Origin: an uncultured Saprospiraceae bacterium
GTDB taxonomy: Bacteria > Bacteroidota > Bacteroidia > Chitinophagales > Saprospiraceae
NCBI GenBank assembly: GCA_937973565.1
Contig: CALJKQ010000142.1
Span: forward strand, 1-64,000
DNA length: 64,000 nt
Reading direction: 5' to 3'
The translations under genes were made by a program, and so were the position numbers. This document shows positions 51,324 to 59,696 of the stretch, in pieces. Position 1 is the first letter of the stretch. The number at the start of each line of letters is the position of its first letter. The notes under the pieces are model-generated. The model saw nothing but the letters and a program-made list of their open reading frames with translations. It was not told the DNA's origin and ran no database searches.

Positions 51324-52996
51324 AACCTATTATAGAGTGTGTACCCAATTTTAGTGAAGGCAGAAATCGCGCTGTTATTGATCAGATTACCCAAACGATA
51401 GCTGACACAGAAGGAGTGAGCTTGCTCAATGTGGATCCGGGAGCGGCCACCAACCGCACAGTAGTTACCTTTACCGGCGATCCCGATTCGGTAATTGAGG
51501 CGGCCTTTCGCGGTATTAAAAAAGCAGCAGAATTGATCGACATGTCAAAACACAAAGGAGAGCACCCACGCATGGGAGCTACTGATGTGTGTCCACTGAT
51601 ACCTATATCAGGCATTTCCATGGAGGAAACCGCCAGGTACGCAGAAAAACTGGCTGAGCGCGTTGGTCGTGAATTGAATATACCTGTTTATTTGTACGAA
51701 GCCGCAGCTAAAAAACCGGACCGCCAAAACCTGGCCACCATCAGAGCCGGAGAATACGAAGGCTTCTTTCAAAAAATCAATGACCCGGAATGGAAACCCG
51801 ATTACGGACCGGCCATCATGAATGTACAAAGTGGAGCAACCGTCATAGGAGCCAGAGATTTTTTGGTTGCCTACAATGTTAACCTCAATACTACTTCTGA
51901 AAGAAGAGCCAACTCAGTCGCCTTTGATGTGCGGGAAGCAGGTCGCGTGATGAAAAAAGGAGAAACGATTCTGAGGGACGAAAAAGGAGAAGCTCTACGA
52001 CAGCCCGGAAAACTCAAAAGCGTAAAAGGTATAGGGTGGTTTATAGAAGAATACGGTATAGCCCAGGTATCTATGAATCTGACCAATCTAAAAGTAACTT
52101 CTCTGCATGAAGCATTTGAAGCCTGTTGCGAAAGTGCTACCCAACGGGGTATGCGTGTAACAGGATCAGAGCTCGTGGGTTTGGTTCCTAAAGATGTAAT
52201 GTTGGAAGCCGGTAGATATTTTCTTAAGAAGCAAGGAAGATCAACAGGGGTATCGGAAAAGGAACTCATCTTTATGGCTATAAAATCAATGGGTCTCGAC
52301 GAACTCGCACCCTTTGATCCTATGGAACGCATCATAGAATATAAAATGAAAGCCAATAGGCAAAACCTGTTGGTGCAAAAGACCCTCATTGATTTTGCAG
52401 ATACCACAGCTTCAGAAAGTCCGGCCCCGGGAGGAGGCAGTGTTTCGGCATATGTGGGAGCCCTGGGTGTGGCTTTGGGAACCATGGTTGCCAACTTGTC
52501 TGCAGGTAAAAAAGGTTGGGAAAAACAAACCGCTTATTTTTCTGATTGGGCTGATAAAGGCCAGGCCATAAAAGATAAACTCATCTATCTGGTAGATGAA
52601 GACACCAATGCATTCAACGCAATAATAACCGCGGTTAGAATGCCGAAGGCTACGGACGAAGAAAAAGAACAACGCAAAACCGCCATGCACGAAGCTACGA
52701 GATACGCCATTCAGATACCATTGGAGGTTATGAAAACGGCATATGAAGCCTTTGATTTGGTGGAGGCCATGGTTGAAAAAGGCAATGTCAATTCTATTTC
52801 AGATGCGGGTGTAGGCGGGCTGTGTTTAAAAACTGCCATTTATGGGGCCTATCTCAACGTAAAAATCAATTGTGCAGGATTTGACGATGAAAATTTTGTT
52901 GCATCTGTCACCCAACAGGCCGATCAATTATTGCAAGAGGCAATCAAAAAAGAACAGAACATAGTAAAGGCCGTTGAAAAATCCATTCAGGCCTGA
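51320..52996 (+). CDS. ftcD: Bifunctional glutamate formimidoyltransferase/formimidoyltetrahydrofolate cyclodeaminase
   Basis: 558 residues. The N-terminal formiminotransferase domain (ECVPNFSEGRN at the start; HKGEHPRMGATDVCPLIP) covers about 1-325 and the cyclodeaminase domain starts near 350 with SPAPGGGSVSAYVGALG. Together they pass the formimino group of histidine breakdown to folate and release ammonia. Full-length fusion as in mammals. No hut genes are adjacent here; the operon with dtd and the MazG-like gene is unusual. Confidence 0.94.
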   Translation: MKPIIECVPNFSEGRNRAVIDQITQTIADTEGVSLLNVDPGAATNRTVVTFTGDPDSVIEAAFRGIKKAAELIDMSKHKGEHPRMGATDVCPLIPISGISMEETARYAEKLAERVGRELNIPVYLYEAAAKKPDRQNLATIRAGEYEGFFQKINDPEWKPDYGPAIMNVQSGATVIGARDFLVAYNVNLNTTSERRANSVAFDVREAGRVMKKGETILRDEKGEALRQPGKLKSVKGIGWFIEEYGIAQVSMNLTNLKVTSLHEAFEACCESATQRGMRVTGSELVGLVPKDVMLEAGRYFLKKQGRSTGVSEKELIFMAIKSMGLDELAPFDPMERIIEYKMKANRQNLLVQKTLIDFADTTASESPAPGGGSVSAYVGALGVALGTMVANLSAGKKGWEKQTAYFSDWADKGQAIKDKLIYLVDEDTNAFNAIITAVRMPKATDEEKEQRKTAMHEATRYAIQIPLEVMKTAYEAFDLVEAMVEKGNVNSISDAGVGGLCLKTAIYGAYLNVKINCAGFDDENFVASVTQQADQLLQEAIKKEQNIVKAVEKSIQA

Positions 52997-54214
52997 TCAA
53001 AAAACAGGTAAGAGGGTAGAAAGATAATTTACGCAGGGAGACTTTTCCATTTCTCCCTGCAGGTAAAGTGTTTGGAGGTATTGTTCAGTAATTTTCTTTT
53101 TCAAATCCAGCTTTTTGGCGTTATTCTCTATACCTCTCTTTCTCTTTTCTATTTCATAAAGTCTGGAAACCTCGGGATTGGATAAGTTGACAGATGCCGG
53201 TAAACTTTCGGTAGAAATCAAGGCATTCCATTGAATCAACAAGAGATTAAATTTTTTCATGGCATCGTTGATAGCGCTTTCCTTTTCTGCCAGTTCAATG
53301 GCTTTTTCCTGTTGCAGATCCAACAATTCTATGCGGTAGTCGTTGCTCTGTTTTTTCTGCGTTCCTTTGTAGGGAAGGCGAAAGCCAAGGCCGATGGAAA
53401 ATTCATCCTGAAAAAGTAAATTGTCTCTGCGGCTGTAACGAAGCTGTGCATAATCCAGTAAGCGATGATCGTTTTTTCGCGAGACGGCCCAACGATCCTC
53501 CAGTAGCATCGAATCTGCCTCGAAGGCTTTGGATACAGAAGGACTCAGACCTTCGAATGAATATTGTTCCAGGACCGATTTCATAAATGTTACATCCGGC
53601 CAGTTGGACCAATCGAATGATGTGAATCCCGTATACGATTGCAACAGGGATGCAGAAGATTTTTCTTCTTGAAGTTTTTGATGGGCCACAAATTTTCGCT
53701 CTTCCCAATTCAACAGATCATCAACGTCGTTGCTCTGGTCTGCCAATATGTTATTGACCGTAGCCCGGATCATGGAGTCTGCAAAAATGGAATCTTGTAT
53801 GTATGCCTCTGTTTTTTGAATGTGGTGATAAAGGTCTACCAGATCAAAATATTTAGATAATAGCAATTCGGCGCCATACAAACCTTTGTCTGCTTCAATT
53901 TTTGCCATCAACCAGGCCTTTTCACTTTTATAGCTTTTGCCTGCGCCCCAGTTATTGAACATCACACGAAGAGCGTATTCCTGCCGGCTGAGGTTAAACT
54001 GATCCGTTTCGGTTCGCAAATTGATTTCATCAACTCCGGGTAAAGAGAAATTGAGATCGTTGACCTTCCCTGAATAAGCATCAAATGTGCGCAAAGCGGA
54101 AGACGACCTGAAACTCGAAAGATATGCGGATGTAGGTGATGACTGGGCACACAGCGATGTGAAGCAACAACCAACCAGGACAATCAGCAACGATGATAAT
54201 AATTTTTGATTCAT
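52997..54214 (-). CDS. TolC family outer-membrane channel protein
   Basis: 405 residues with a signal peptide (LIVLVGCCFTSLCAQ). Mostly helical with two long stretches of heptad pattern (about 110-190 and 270-350), as in the TolC helical barrel; the motif IGLGFRLPYKG fits a strand of the TolC beta-barrel. Many Gln/Glu/Lys residues. It is the third gene of the operon with HlyD and DUF4956 and would form the outer-membrane exit duct. Confidence 0.75.
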   Translation of the reverse strand: MNQKLLSSLLIVLVGCCFTSLCAQSSPTSAYLSSFRSSSALRTFDAYSGKVNDLNFSLPGVDEINLRTETDQFNLSRQEYALRVMFNNWGAGKSYKSEKAWLMAKIEADKGLYGAELLLSKYFDLVDLYHHIQKTEAYIQDSIFADSMIRATVNNILADQSNDVDDLLNWEERKFVAHQKLQEEKSSASLLQSYTGFTSFDWSNWPDVTFMKSVLEQYSFEGLSPSVSKAFEADSMLLEDRWAVSRKNDHRLLDYAQLRYSRRDNLLFQDEFSIGLGFRLPYKGTQKKQSNDYRIELLDLQQEKAIELAEKESAINDAMKKFNLLLIQWNALISTESLPASVNLSNPEVSRLYEIEKRKRGIENNAKKLDLKKKITEQYLQTLYLQGEMEKSPCVNYLSTLLPVF

Positions 54215-54215
54215 A

Positions 54216-55199
54216 TCAACGCAGCGTAAATTTCAGTGCTTCTTTTTGTAGGAATGCATTGGCATTTTCAAGTCGGATGTACACCTCCATGCCATACGTT
54301 TTGTATTCCGGTATTTTTCTGAGTCTCTCCGGTATTTCTATAATCCTGTGTCCAAGACCCGTGACTACACCTTTGGCAACATGGTCCGGGTGCATAACAG
54401 AACTTACATTTACTTCGTCACCTATATTTACGGACAACGACATGCTTTCGTGAATGTATGCCAGGGCTTCGGTGGGTCGCACTTCATAGAAGGACAAGAG
54501 CGTTGTATGGGCATCGACATATTCAGATGCTTTACAATTGATGTTTCCCACCAAACCGTCGAAAGGCGCTTTGATGACTGCCTTATTATTATCTGTGGTT
54601 AGCAAACGCATTTTTTCTTTAAGACCTGCGGCCTCCTCCTCTTCAGGAGATGGGTCAGATAGCATTTTTTGATACGATGCAATGAGCTTGTCATACGCAG
54701 TACCGGTAGTTGTGATTTCCTTTTGCAAACTTAAAATTTGCTTCTCCAGGGGATTTTGAAAAGACGATGCAGATCCCTGAGTGATGAGACTCTTTTGGTA
54801 ATCCAGCTTACTTTTTGCTTCTGTCATATCGCTTTCCAGGGCAGCCAGTTTTTCCGTTTTCTCCGACTTTGTTTTTTCAATGGCAGCCAGAACCTCACTC
54901 CTTTTTTGGACAATTTTGCGATTGAGTTGTTCGATGTTGTGTTTTGTCAAAGCGAGCTCAATATCATTTTCTTTATAATCCAATTCAACCAGCACCTGAT
55001 CTTTCATCACTTTTTGACCGGGTGTCACAGCCACGGATTTTACCTGCACGGCTTCATCTAAGGATATTTGCGTTTCCTTGTTTTCTGCATAGCCATAAAA
55101 AACAGTTTGAGGCGCATTGACAGAACGGAAAAACAACCAGCATGCGCCAAAAACAACGGGCAACACCACCCAATATAAAAAATTGAATTTTGTGGTCAT
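54216..55199 (-). CDS. HlyD-family periplasmic adaptor
   Basis: 327 residues. An N-terminal membrane anchor (LYWVVLPVVFGACWLFF) leads into a lipoyl-like half (KSVAVTPGQKVMKDQVLVEL), a coiled-coil hairpin (about 85-210, many E/K heptads) and the second lipoyl half (VIKAPFDGLVGNINCKASEYV), followed by a beta-barrel region. This is the periplasmic adaptor of tripartite efflux or type I secretion. One base separates it from the TolC-like gene; 10 bp separate it from DUF4956. Confidence 0.88.
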   Translation of the reverse strand: MTTKFNFLYWVVLPVVFGACWLFFRSVNAPQTVFYGYAENKETQISLDEAVQVKSVAVTPGQKVMKDQVLVELDYKENDIELALTKHNIEQLNRKIVQKRSEVLAAIEKTKSEKTEKLAALESDMTEAKSKLDYQKSLITQGSASSFQNPLEKQILSLQKEITTTGTAYDKLIASYQKMLSDPSPEEEEAAGLKEKMRLLTTDNNKAVIKAPFDGLVGNINCKASEYVDAHTTLLSFYEVRPTEALAYIHESMSLSVNIGDEVNVSSVMHPDHVAKGVVTGLGHRIIEIPERLRKIPEYKTYGMEVYIRLENANAFLQKEALKFTLR

Positions 55200-55209
55200 G
55201 GTTTCGGGC

Positions 55210-55905
55210 TTAAAGAGTGTCTACATCGTTTTCGTCATCAAAGTTGATCCTGCTCAAAAGGATGTTTTCCTGACTTCTTATGTCGGCGATTAAAGCCGTG
55301 AGTGTCATACCCGGCTTTAGCTTGAAGCGATATTCGTATTCGTAATTGTCTTTACCTTCTGCAGAAGTTGAGAATCGCATGCGTTTCAATGAAAAAGGCT
55401 TGCAGTATTTTTCCAAAACATCGGCCAAGGGCCCTGCACCCCCTTTTTCTATGATGCTTTCAACCCGCAGGGAGCCCAGCATATTGGATTTTTGTCCAAA
55501 AGGAGAAAACCGGATGATGACCACGACCAGACAAAAAGCAAGGGTACCGATGATGCCGTTTAAAAAACTATGAACACCACAAGCAATGCCTACGGCCATG
55601 CTGGCAAAAACAAAAGCTACATCGCGAGGGTCGCTGATACGAGTTCGGAAACGAATAATGGCCAGTGCCCCGAAGATACCAAAACTCAGTGCAAGGCTGT
55701 CGCCAATGGATTGCATAATGGTGCAGGTAACCAACGACATTAACAATAGCGATTGGATAAAATGGTCGGGACGGCTCACTTGCCTGGAAGTCTTATCGTA
55801 CGTAAGCACCAGGAGCAAAGACAGGGCAAAAGTCATAGCCAGGGCAAAACCAATGAGGTACACAGAGGTTTGTGGTTGTGAGAGTCCTGCTGAAAAATCG
55901 AACAT
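55210..55905 (-). CDS. DUF4956 integral membrane protein
   Basis: 231 residues. Four hydrophobic segments (VYLIGFALAMTFALSLLLVLTY, LLLMSLVTCTIMQSIG, ALAIIRFRTRISDPRDVAF region, and IIGTLAFCLVVVIIRF), then a cytoplasmic or periplasmic alpha/beta domain. The RFRTRISDPRDVAFVF motif is diagnostic of DUF4956. DUF4956 proteins usually occur with VTC-like polyphosphate polymerase or CotH genes; here only the adaptor and channel are present. It is the first gene of the operon. Confidence 0.85.
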   Translation of the reverse strand: MFDFSAGLSQPQTSVYLIGFALAMTFALSLLLVLTYDKTSRQVSRPDHFIQSLLLMSLVTCTIMQSIGDSLALSFGIFGALAIIRFRTRISDPRDVAFVFASMAVGIACGVHSFLNGIIGTLAFCLVVVIIRFSPFGQKSNMLGSLRVESIIEKGGAGPLADVLEKYCKPFSLKRMRFSTSAEGKDNYEYEYRFKLKPGMTLTALIADIRSQENILLSRINFDDENDVDTL

Positions 55906-56034
55906 AGCTTAAAAATGTAATAAATTACAAAGAAGAGGCAATTTTACCAAAAATGTACCCTTTTTGTTGAAAAATTCATCGTAATGCCGGCTTAGATTGA
56001 TGTGCAAAAAGAAGATTAGCACAAAAAATACTAT

Positions 56035-56042
56035 TAGTTTTG
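56035..56042 (+). promoter_or_regulatory. Candidate -7 element of the 520-residue membrane protein gene
   Basis: TAGTTTTG ends 5 bp before the ATG at 56048; the mRNA would be leaderless or almost so. Confidence 0.4.
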
Positions 56043-56047
56043 TCATT

Positions 56048-57610
56048 ATGGAAAATAACAAAGACCACAAATCTATTTTCAAAGAATGGCTTGAAAAACT
56101 CCAACAAGAATCCTGGCAGTTGGAATTACTTATTTCAGGGTTTGCCATTTTTGGAATATATGCAGCGCGTACAACGATCAAAAACCTTGAAATATTTCAG
56201 GAAATGTACCTGTTTGATGAGACAGGCAGACTGGCCTCGACTTTCATCCTGGTATTGCAAAAGGGCTGGTGGATATTTTTTATCAACCTAATCTTCCATG
56301 TAATCCTCAGGGGCCTTTGGATTGGCGCTATTGGATTGAGATACGTATCCGGAGAGATCAATTACGATCAGTTTAAATATTCAGAAAAGGTCACACAATT
56401 TTTAAAAAACAAAGTAGGAGGGTATGATGATTTTATAGAAAATCTTGAACGCTTGTGCAGTGTCATTTTTGCCTATACTTTTTTATTGTTTTTGTTGTTT
56501 TTTTCCATGATGATATTTTTTGTTGAAATCGGCTTCATTGGAGTAATAGGACAAAAAATAATGGGAACAGATACCAATTCCATGCAGGCGCTTTCTTTGA
56601 CAATCGGCCTCTATATGATTTTGGGTTTTGTAGTATTTATTGATCTCGTTACATTGGGAGGTTTCAAGAGGGTCAAGGAAAAACACATTGCCGCTGTGTA
56701 TTATTATATTTATCGTTTCTACAGTGCGGTTACCTTTTCTTTTTTGTACAGACCCTTGCTTTACAATTTTATTGACCACCCCTACACCAAAAAACTATTT
56801 TACCTTTCAATACCCTACATTGCCTTAATTTTGTTGGGCCCGGCGGCTTTCAGAAACAACACTACTCCCTACATTCCCAGAGAAGAAAATCTCGAACAAA
56901 ACGGCTTGCTGGTAGACGATTATTACTACGACGACCTTAGGAACACCCTGCTACAGGAGCACCCCAACGAAGAGCGCCAAATCAATAAAAAACTCATGCC
57001 GGATGTGTCTTTGGAACAGTTTAGGATTACCCAGAGTACGAGCTCATTATTTATCAAACTTTCAGATGAATACAACGACTTATTGGAAAATGTAGCAGAA
57101 AAGAAACCCTTCTATAAGAAAGGAATCCAGTTTAGTCAATTTAATCTCAACCACGAGAAAATTGGTCAAATAGATGTCTTTCAAAAAGAAAAGTCAAAAC
57201 AAAGAACACCGCTCATTCTGAAGCGGCAGGAAATCAATAAGAAACTTAAGGCCGACCCCAAAAACCAAGTTCTTATTTCTCAAAAAGAGCAGATTAACCG
57301 TGAGTTGGACAAGCTGGATGAATTTTGGAAGGATACCATGGACGTAGTTATACGGCAAACAGCACAAGGCTCCATCAATGACTTTTTACAATATGTGCAG
57401 GTTTCAATCGACAGCCAAAGAATCCAACTCGATTACAAAAACTGCATGTACTATCGCCACCCGCATCTTGGAGAAATGGGTATACGATGTTTTTTTCCAA
57501 CCGATTCGCTTAGTAAAGGGTTACACCAATTGGATTTTAGAACGAAAGAATACAAAAAACCAAAAGATACCACAGAAAAAAAATTACTTTTACCCTTCAT
57601 AAAAGAATAA
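56048..57610 (+). CDS. Hypothetical multi-pass membrane protein
   Basis: 520 residues from ATG at 56048 (MENNKDHKSIFKEWLEKL); an in-frame ATG at 55997 would precede the promoter. About five to six membrane helices (ELLISGFAIFGIYAA, WWIFFINLIFHVILRGLWIG, FAYTFLLFLLFFSMMIFFVE, LTIGLYMILGFVVFIDLV, LFYLSIPYIALILLGPAAF) end near 285. The C-terminal 230 residues are soluble with a charged helical part (LKADPKNQVLISQKEQINRE). I do not recognise the family. The DUF4199 gene follows after 5 bp, so they are co-transcribed. Confidence 0.6.
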   Translation: MENNKDHKSIFKEWLEKLQQESWQLELLISGFAIFGIYAARTTIKNLEIFQEMYLFDETGRLASTFILVLQKGWWIFFINLIFHVILRGLWIGAIGLRYVSGEINYDQFKYSEKVTQFLKNKVGGYDDFIENLERLCSVIFAYTFLLFLLFFSMMIFFVEIGFIGVIGQKIMGTDTNSMQALSLTIGLYMILGFVVFIDLVTLGGFKRVKEKHIAAVYYYIYRFYSAVTFSFLYRPLLYNFIDHPYTKKLFYLSIPYIALILLGPAAFRNNTTPYIPREENLEQNGLLVDDYYYDDLRNTLLQEHPNEERQINKKLMPDVSLEQFRITQSTSSLFIKLSDEYNDLLENVAEKKPFYKKGIQFSQFNLNHEKIGQIDVFQKEKSKQRTPLILKRQEINKKLKADPKNQVLISQKEQINRELDKLDEFWKDTMDVVIRQTAQGSINDFLQYVQVSIDSQRIQLDYKNCMYYRHPHLGEMGIRCFFPTDSLSKGLHQLDFRTKEYKKPKDTTEKKLLLPFIKE

Positions 57611-57615
57611 AGACA

Positions 57616-58134
57616 ATGAAAGAGAACTGGATGAAATACGGTGCAGTATATGCCTTGATTACCATTATCATGCACATTATGTTTTATTACATAGTGGAGA
57701 TGAGCCTCACGCTTCAGATGGTTTTAAGTTTTGGCTTTATGATCCTTTTTATGGTGTTGGCCACACTAAAAGAAAGGTCTGAAAACGGAGGATACCTTAG
57801 TTACGGTGAATGTTTGAAAACAGCATTTTTGACAGCCCTTATAGGGACCCTCACTTCTGTGCTGTTAATGATGATTCTTTTGGCAGTAGATCCCGGACTT
57901 AAAGATAAACTCACTGAAATCCAAACCATGGCATCCCGCTCAACCATGGAAAGTTTTGGCATGACAGAAGACCAGATTGCAGAAGCCATGGAAAAGGTGG
58001 AAGCAGAGGGTGCCGCCGAATTCACTATCGGAAAACAACTTACCAATGCCATCACCTCATCCATTTTGGTGTTTATCCTGGCTGCTTTTGTTTCTTTGTT
58101 TTTGAAAAAGAATTCTCCGGAGGAAAAATTTTAA
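57616..58134 (+). CDS. DUF4199 domain membrane protein
   Basis: 172 residues, four helices: AVYALITIIMHIMFYYIVE, LQMVLSFGFMILFMVLATL, FLTALIGTLTSVLLMMILLAV and the C-terminal AITSSILVFILAAFVSLFLKK. The YLSYGECLKTAF motif is typical of DUF4199. Function unknown. It follows the 520-residue membrane protein gene and converges with the FadL-like porin gene (9-bp gap). Confidence 0.8.
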   Translation: MKENWMKYGAVYALITIIMHIMFYYIVEMSLTLQMVLSFGFMILFMVLATLKERSENGGYLSYGECLKTAFLTALIGTLTSVLLMMILLAVDPGLKDKLTEIQTMASRSTMESFGMTEDQIAEAMEKVEAEGAAEFTIGKQLTNAITSSILVFILAAFVSLFLKKNSPEEKF

Positions 58135-58143
58135 CACCGGGCA

Positions 58144-59604
58144 TCAGAACTTAAAACCGGCAGTCACTACAATGCGAGTTTGTTGCACTCTGTTGTTGAC
58201 GAGACTTTCGTCTGCAGGGTCAACCAACACATAGGGTACATATCCTTCATCGAACTTTCTCGTTCTCACGCCGAGATCGATAAAAAACCGATCTTCTCTT
58301 ACCCCAATGCCAAAGGAATGGCTTCGTACCTTTTTGGTGTCTGCGGCCAAAGGGCTGTCGCCTTGCTCGATACCCGCCCTCAGTCGTACCACGCCTATGG
58401 CCAGTTCGGTACCCAACCTTACGTTGATTACAGAGCCCAAAAGGCGCTCGACTTCGTCGTTGACATCGATGGTGTTTTGCCCTTCAGAAGGATCATCAGA
58501 AAAATCTGTAAAATCAAAACGATTGTTGTTGTAATCGACCCACTCTACATCACCGTTGATAAAACCCTGGACAGGACCAATTTTATAAATGGTTCCCACG
58601 CTGCCCACAAGTCTGGCCGGAGTGCTGAGTTTGTATTTAAAACTTCCATCCGGTGAGCGATTGGAGTAGTACTGTGATGTGCCATCGTCGTAAGCGTAGT
58701 CCAGGTTGGTATAATAATCATCATTTAAAGTAAACCAGGTTGGGCTATGGAAAGCACCACCGATTCTGATTTGACGAATTGGGGCATAAATAAAACCGGC
58801 TTTGAAATTGATACCGGCACCGGAGGTGTTGAGATACTCTGTATAATTGAGTTCAGTAAAAACCGGGTTGGCGTCTGTGGGGTCGCTTTCATTGTATTGT
58901 TTTAATTCCTGGTAAGATACAAAGGGTATGCCCATGGAAAAACCAAGTAAAAACTTCTCCGTGAAGCTGCCCCCCCAACCCAGTGAAAGCTCGTGAATGT
59001 AGCCCTCCTGGTCTACTTCCTGGGTTTTTTTAACTCCTTCAAACCGGTCAAAATCGGTTTCATAATTTTTATCTTCATTGAGGTCGTAGATAGCTCCTAC
59101 GGCATAAGCAGGATATGCCTCAAAATCGTCGAGTTGATTGACATCGCGACCATTGGCTCTTTCGGCAAAACGCTGGGTAATAGAACCCCTTGTTGTACCG
59201 CTGAAACGGAAGTTTTTGTTGAGATCTGCCAACTTGGAAAAACCTATGGCAAAACCGGAACCATTTCTGCCCGCCAGTACCAAAGATATGTTGTCTACAG
59301 AAAAGGAATTGTATCGGTCTTTGGTGATGGTATTGGCATCATCAACCAGAAAAGAGGAAGTGCGGTTGTTGGATAGGGATGGAGAAAAAGTAAACTCACT
59401 TTTTCTGTAAACCCCCAAACCGGCAGGGTTGATGTTGATGGAAGAAAAATCGCCGCCCATTGCTCCAAAGGAAGAGCCTACACCCAAAACGCGGGCCGTT
59501 CCACCCGGACTGAAAAAAGACCAGCGGACAGCATCAGAAACCCCTTGTGCAGAGGATATGAAATAGAACATAAGCCCAAGTAGGGAAAGAATGTATTGCC
59601 TCAT
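58144..59604 (-). CDS. FadL/OmpP1-like outer-membrane transporter
   Basis: 486 residues from ATG at 59604 (MRQYILSLLGLMFYFISSAQ). The N-terminal hatch region GGTARVLGVGSSFGAMGGDFSSI... with GGDFSSININPAGLGVY is the signature of the OmpP1/FadL family, and the remainder alternates as a 14-strand beta-barrel ending with VVTAGFKF, an aromatic C-terminus. It may import long-chain fatty acids or other hydrophobic molecules. It follows the Trp/Asn-rich gene and its terminator on the same strand. Confidence 0.85.
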   Translation of the reverse strand: MRQYILSLLGLMFYFISSAQGVSDAVRWSFFSPGGTARVLGVGSSFGAMGGDFSSININPAGLGVYRKSEFTFSPSLSNNRTSSFLVDDANTITKDRYNSFSVDNISLVLAGRNGSGFAIGFSKLADLNKNFRFSGTTRGSITQRFAERANGRDVNQLDDFEAYPAYAVGAIYDLNEDKNYETDFDRFEGVKKTQEVDQEGYIHELSLGWGGSFTEKFLLGFSMGIPFVSYQELKQYNESDPTDANPVFTELNYTEYLNTSGAGINFKAGFIYAPIRQIRIGGAFHSPTWFTLNDDYYTNLDYAYDDGTSQYYSNRSPDGSFKYKLSTPARLVGSVGTIYKIGPVQGFINGDVEWVDYNNNRFDFTDFSDDPSEGQNTIDVNDEVERLLGSVINVRLGTELAIGVVRLRAGIEQGDSPLAADTKKVRSHSFGIGVREDRFFIDLGVRTRKFDEGYVPYVLVDPADESLVNNRVQQTRIVVTAGFKF

Positions 59605-59633
59605 AATAAAAGTGTCTGAAAAGGTTTGAAAAA

Positions 59634-59678
59634 ACCATCCGCAGTACAACAAGCGTTGAATGAGGTACTGCGGATGGT
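59634..59678 (-). terminator. Intrinsic terminator of the Trp/Asn-rich protein gene
   Basis: ACCATCCGCAGTAC (59634-59647) and GTACTGCGGATGGT (59665-59678) form a perfect 14-bp stem. On the minus strand a T-run follows (59633-59628). It lies 19 bp after the stop of the gene at 59697 and just ahead of the FadL-like gene. Confidence 0.85.
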
Positions 59679-59696
59679 ATAAAATAATTTTACAGC

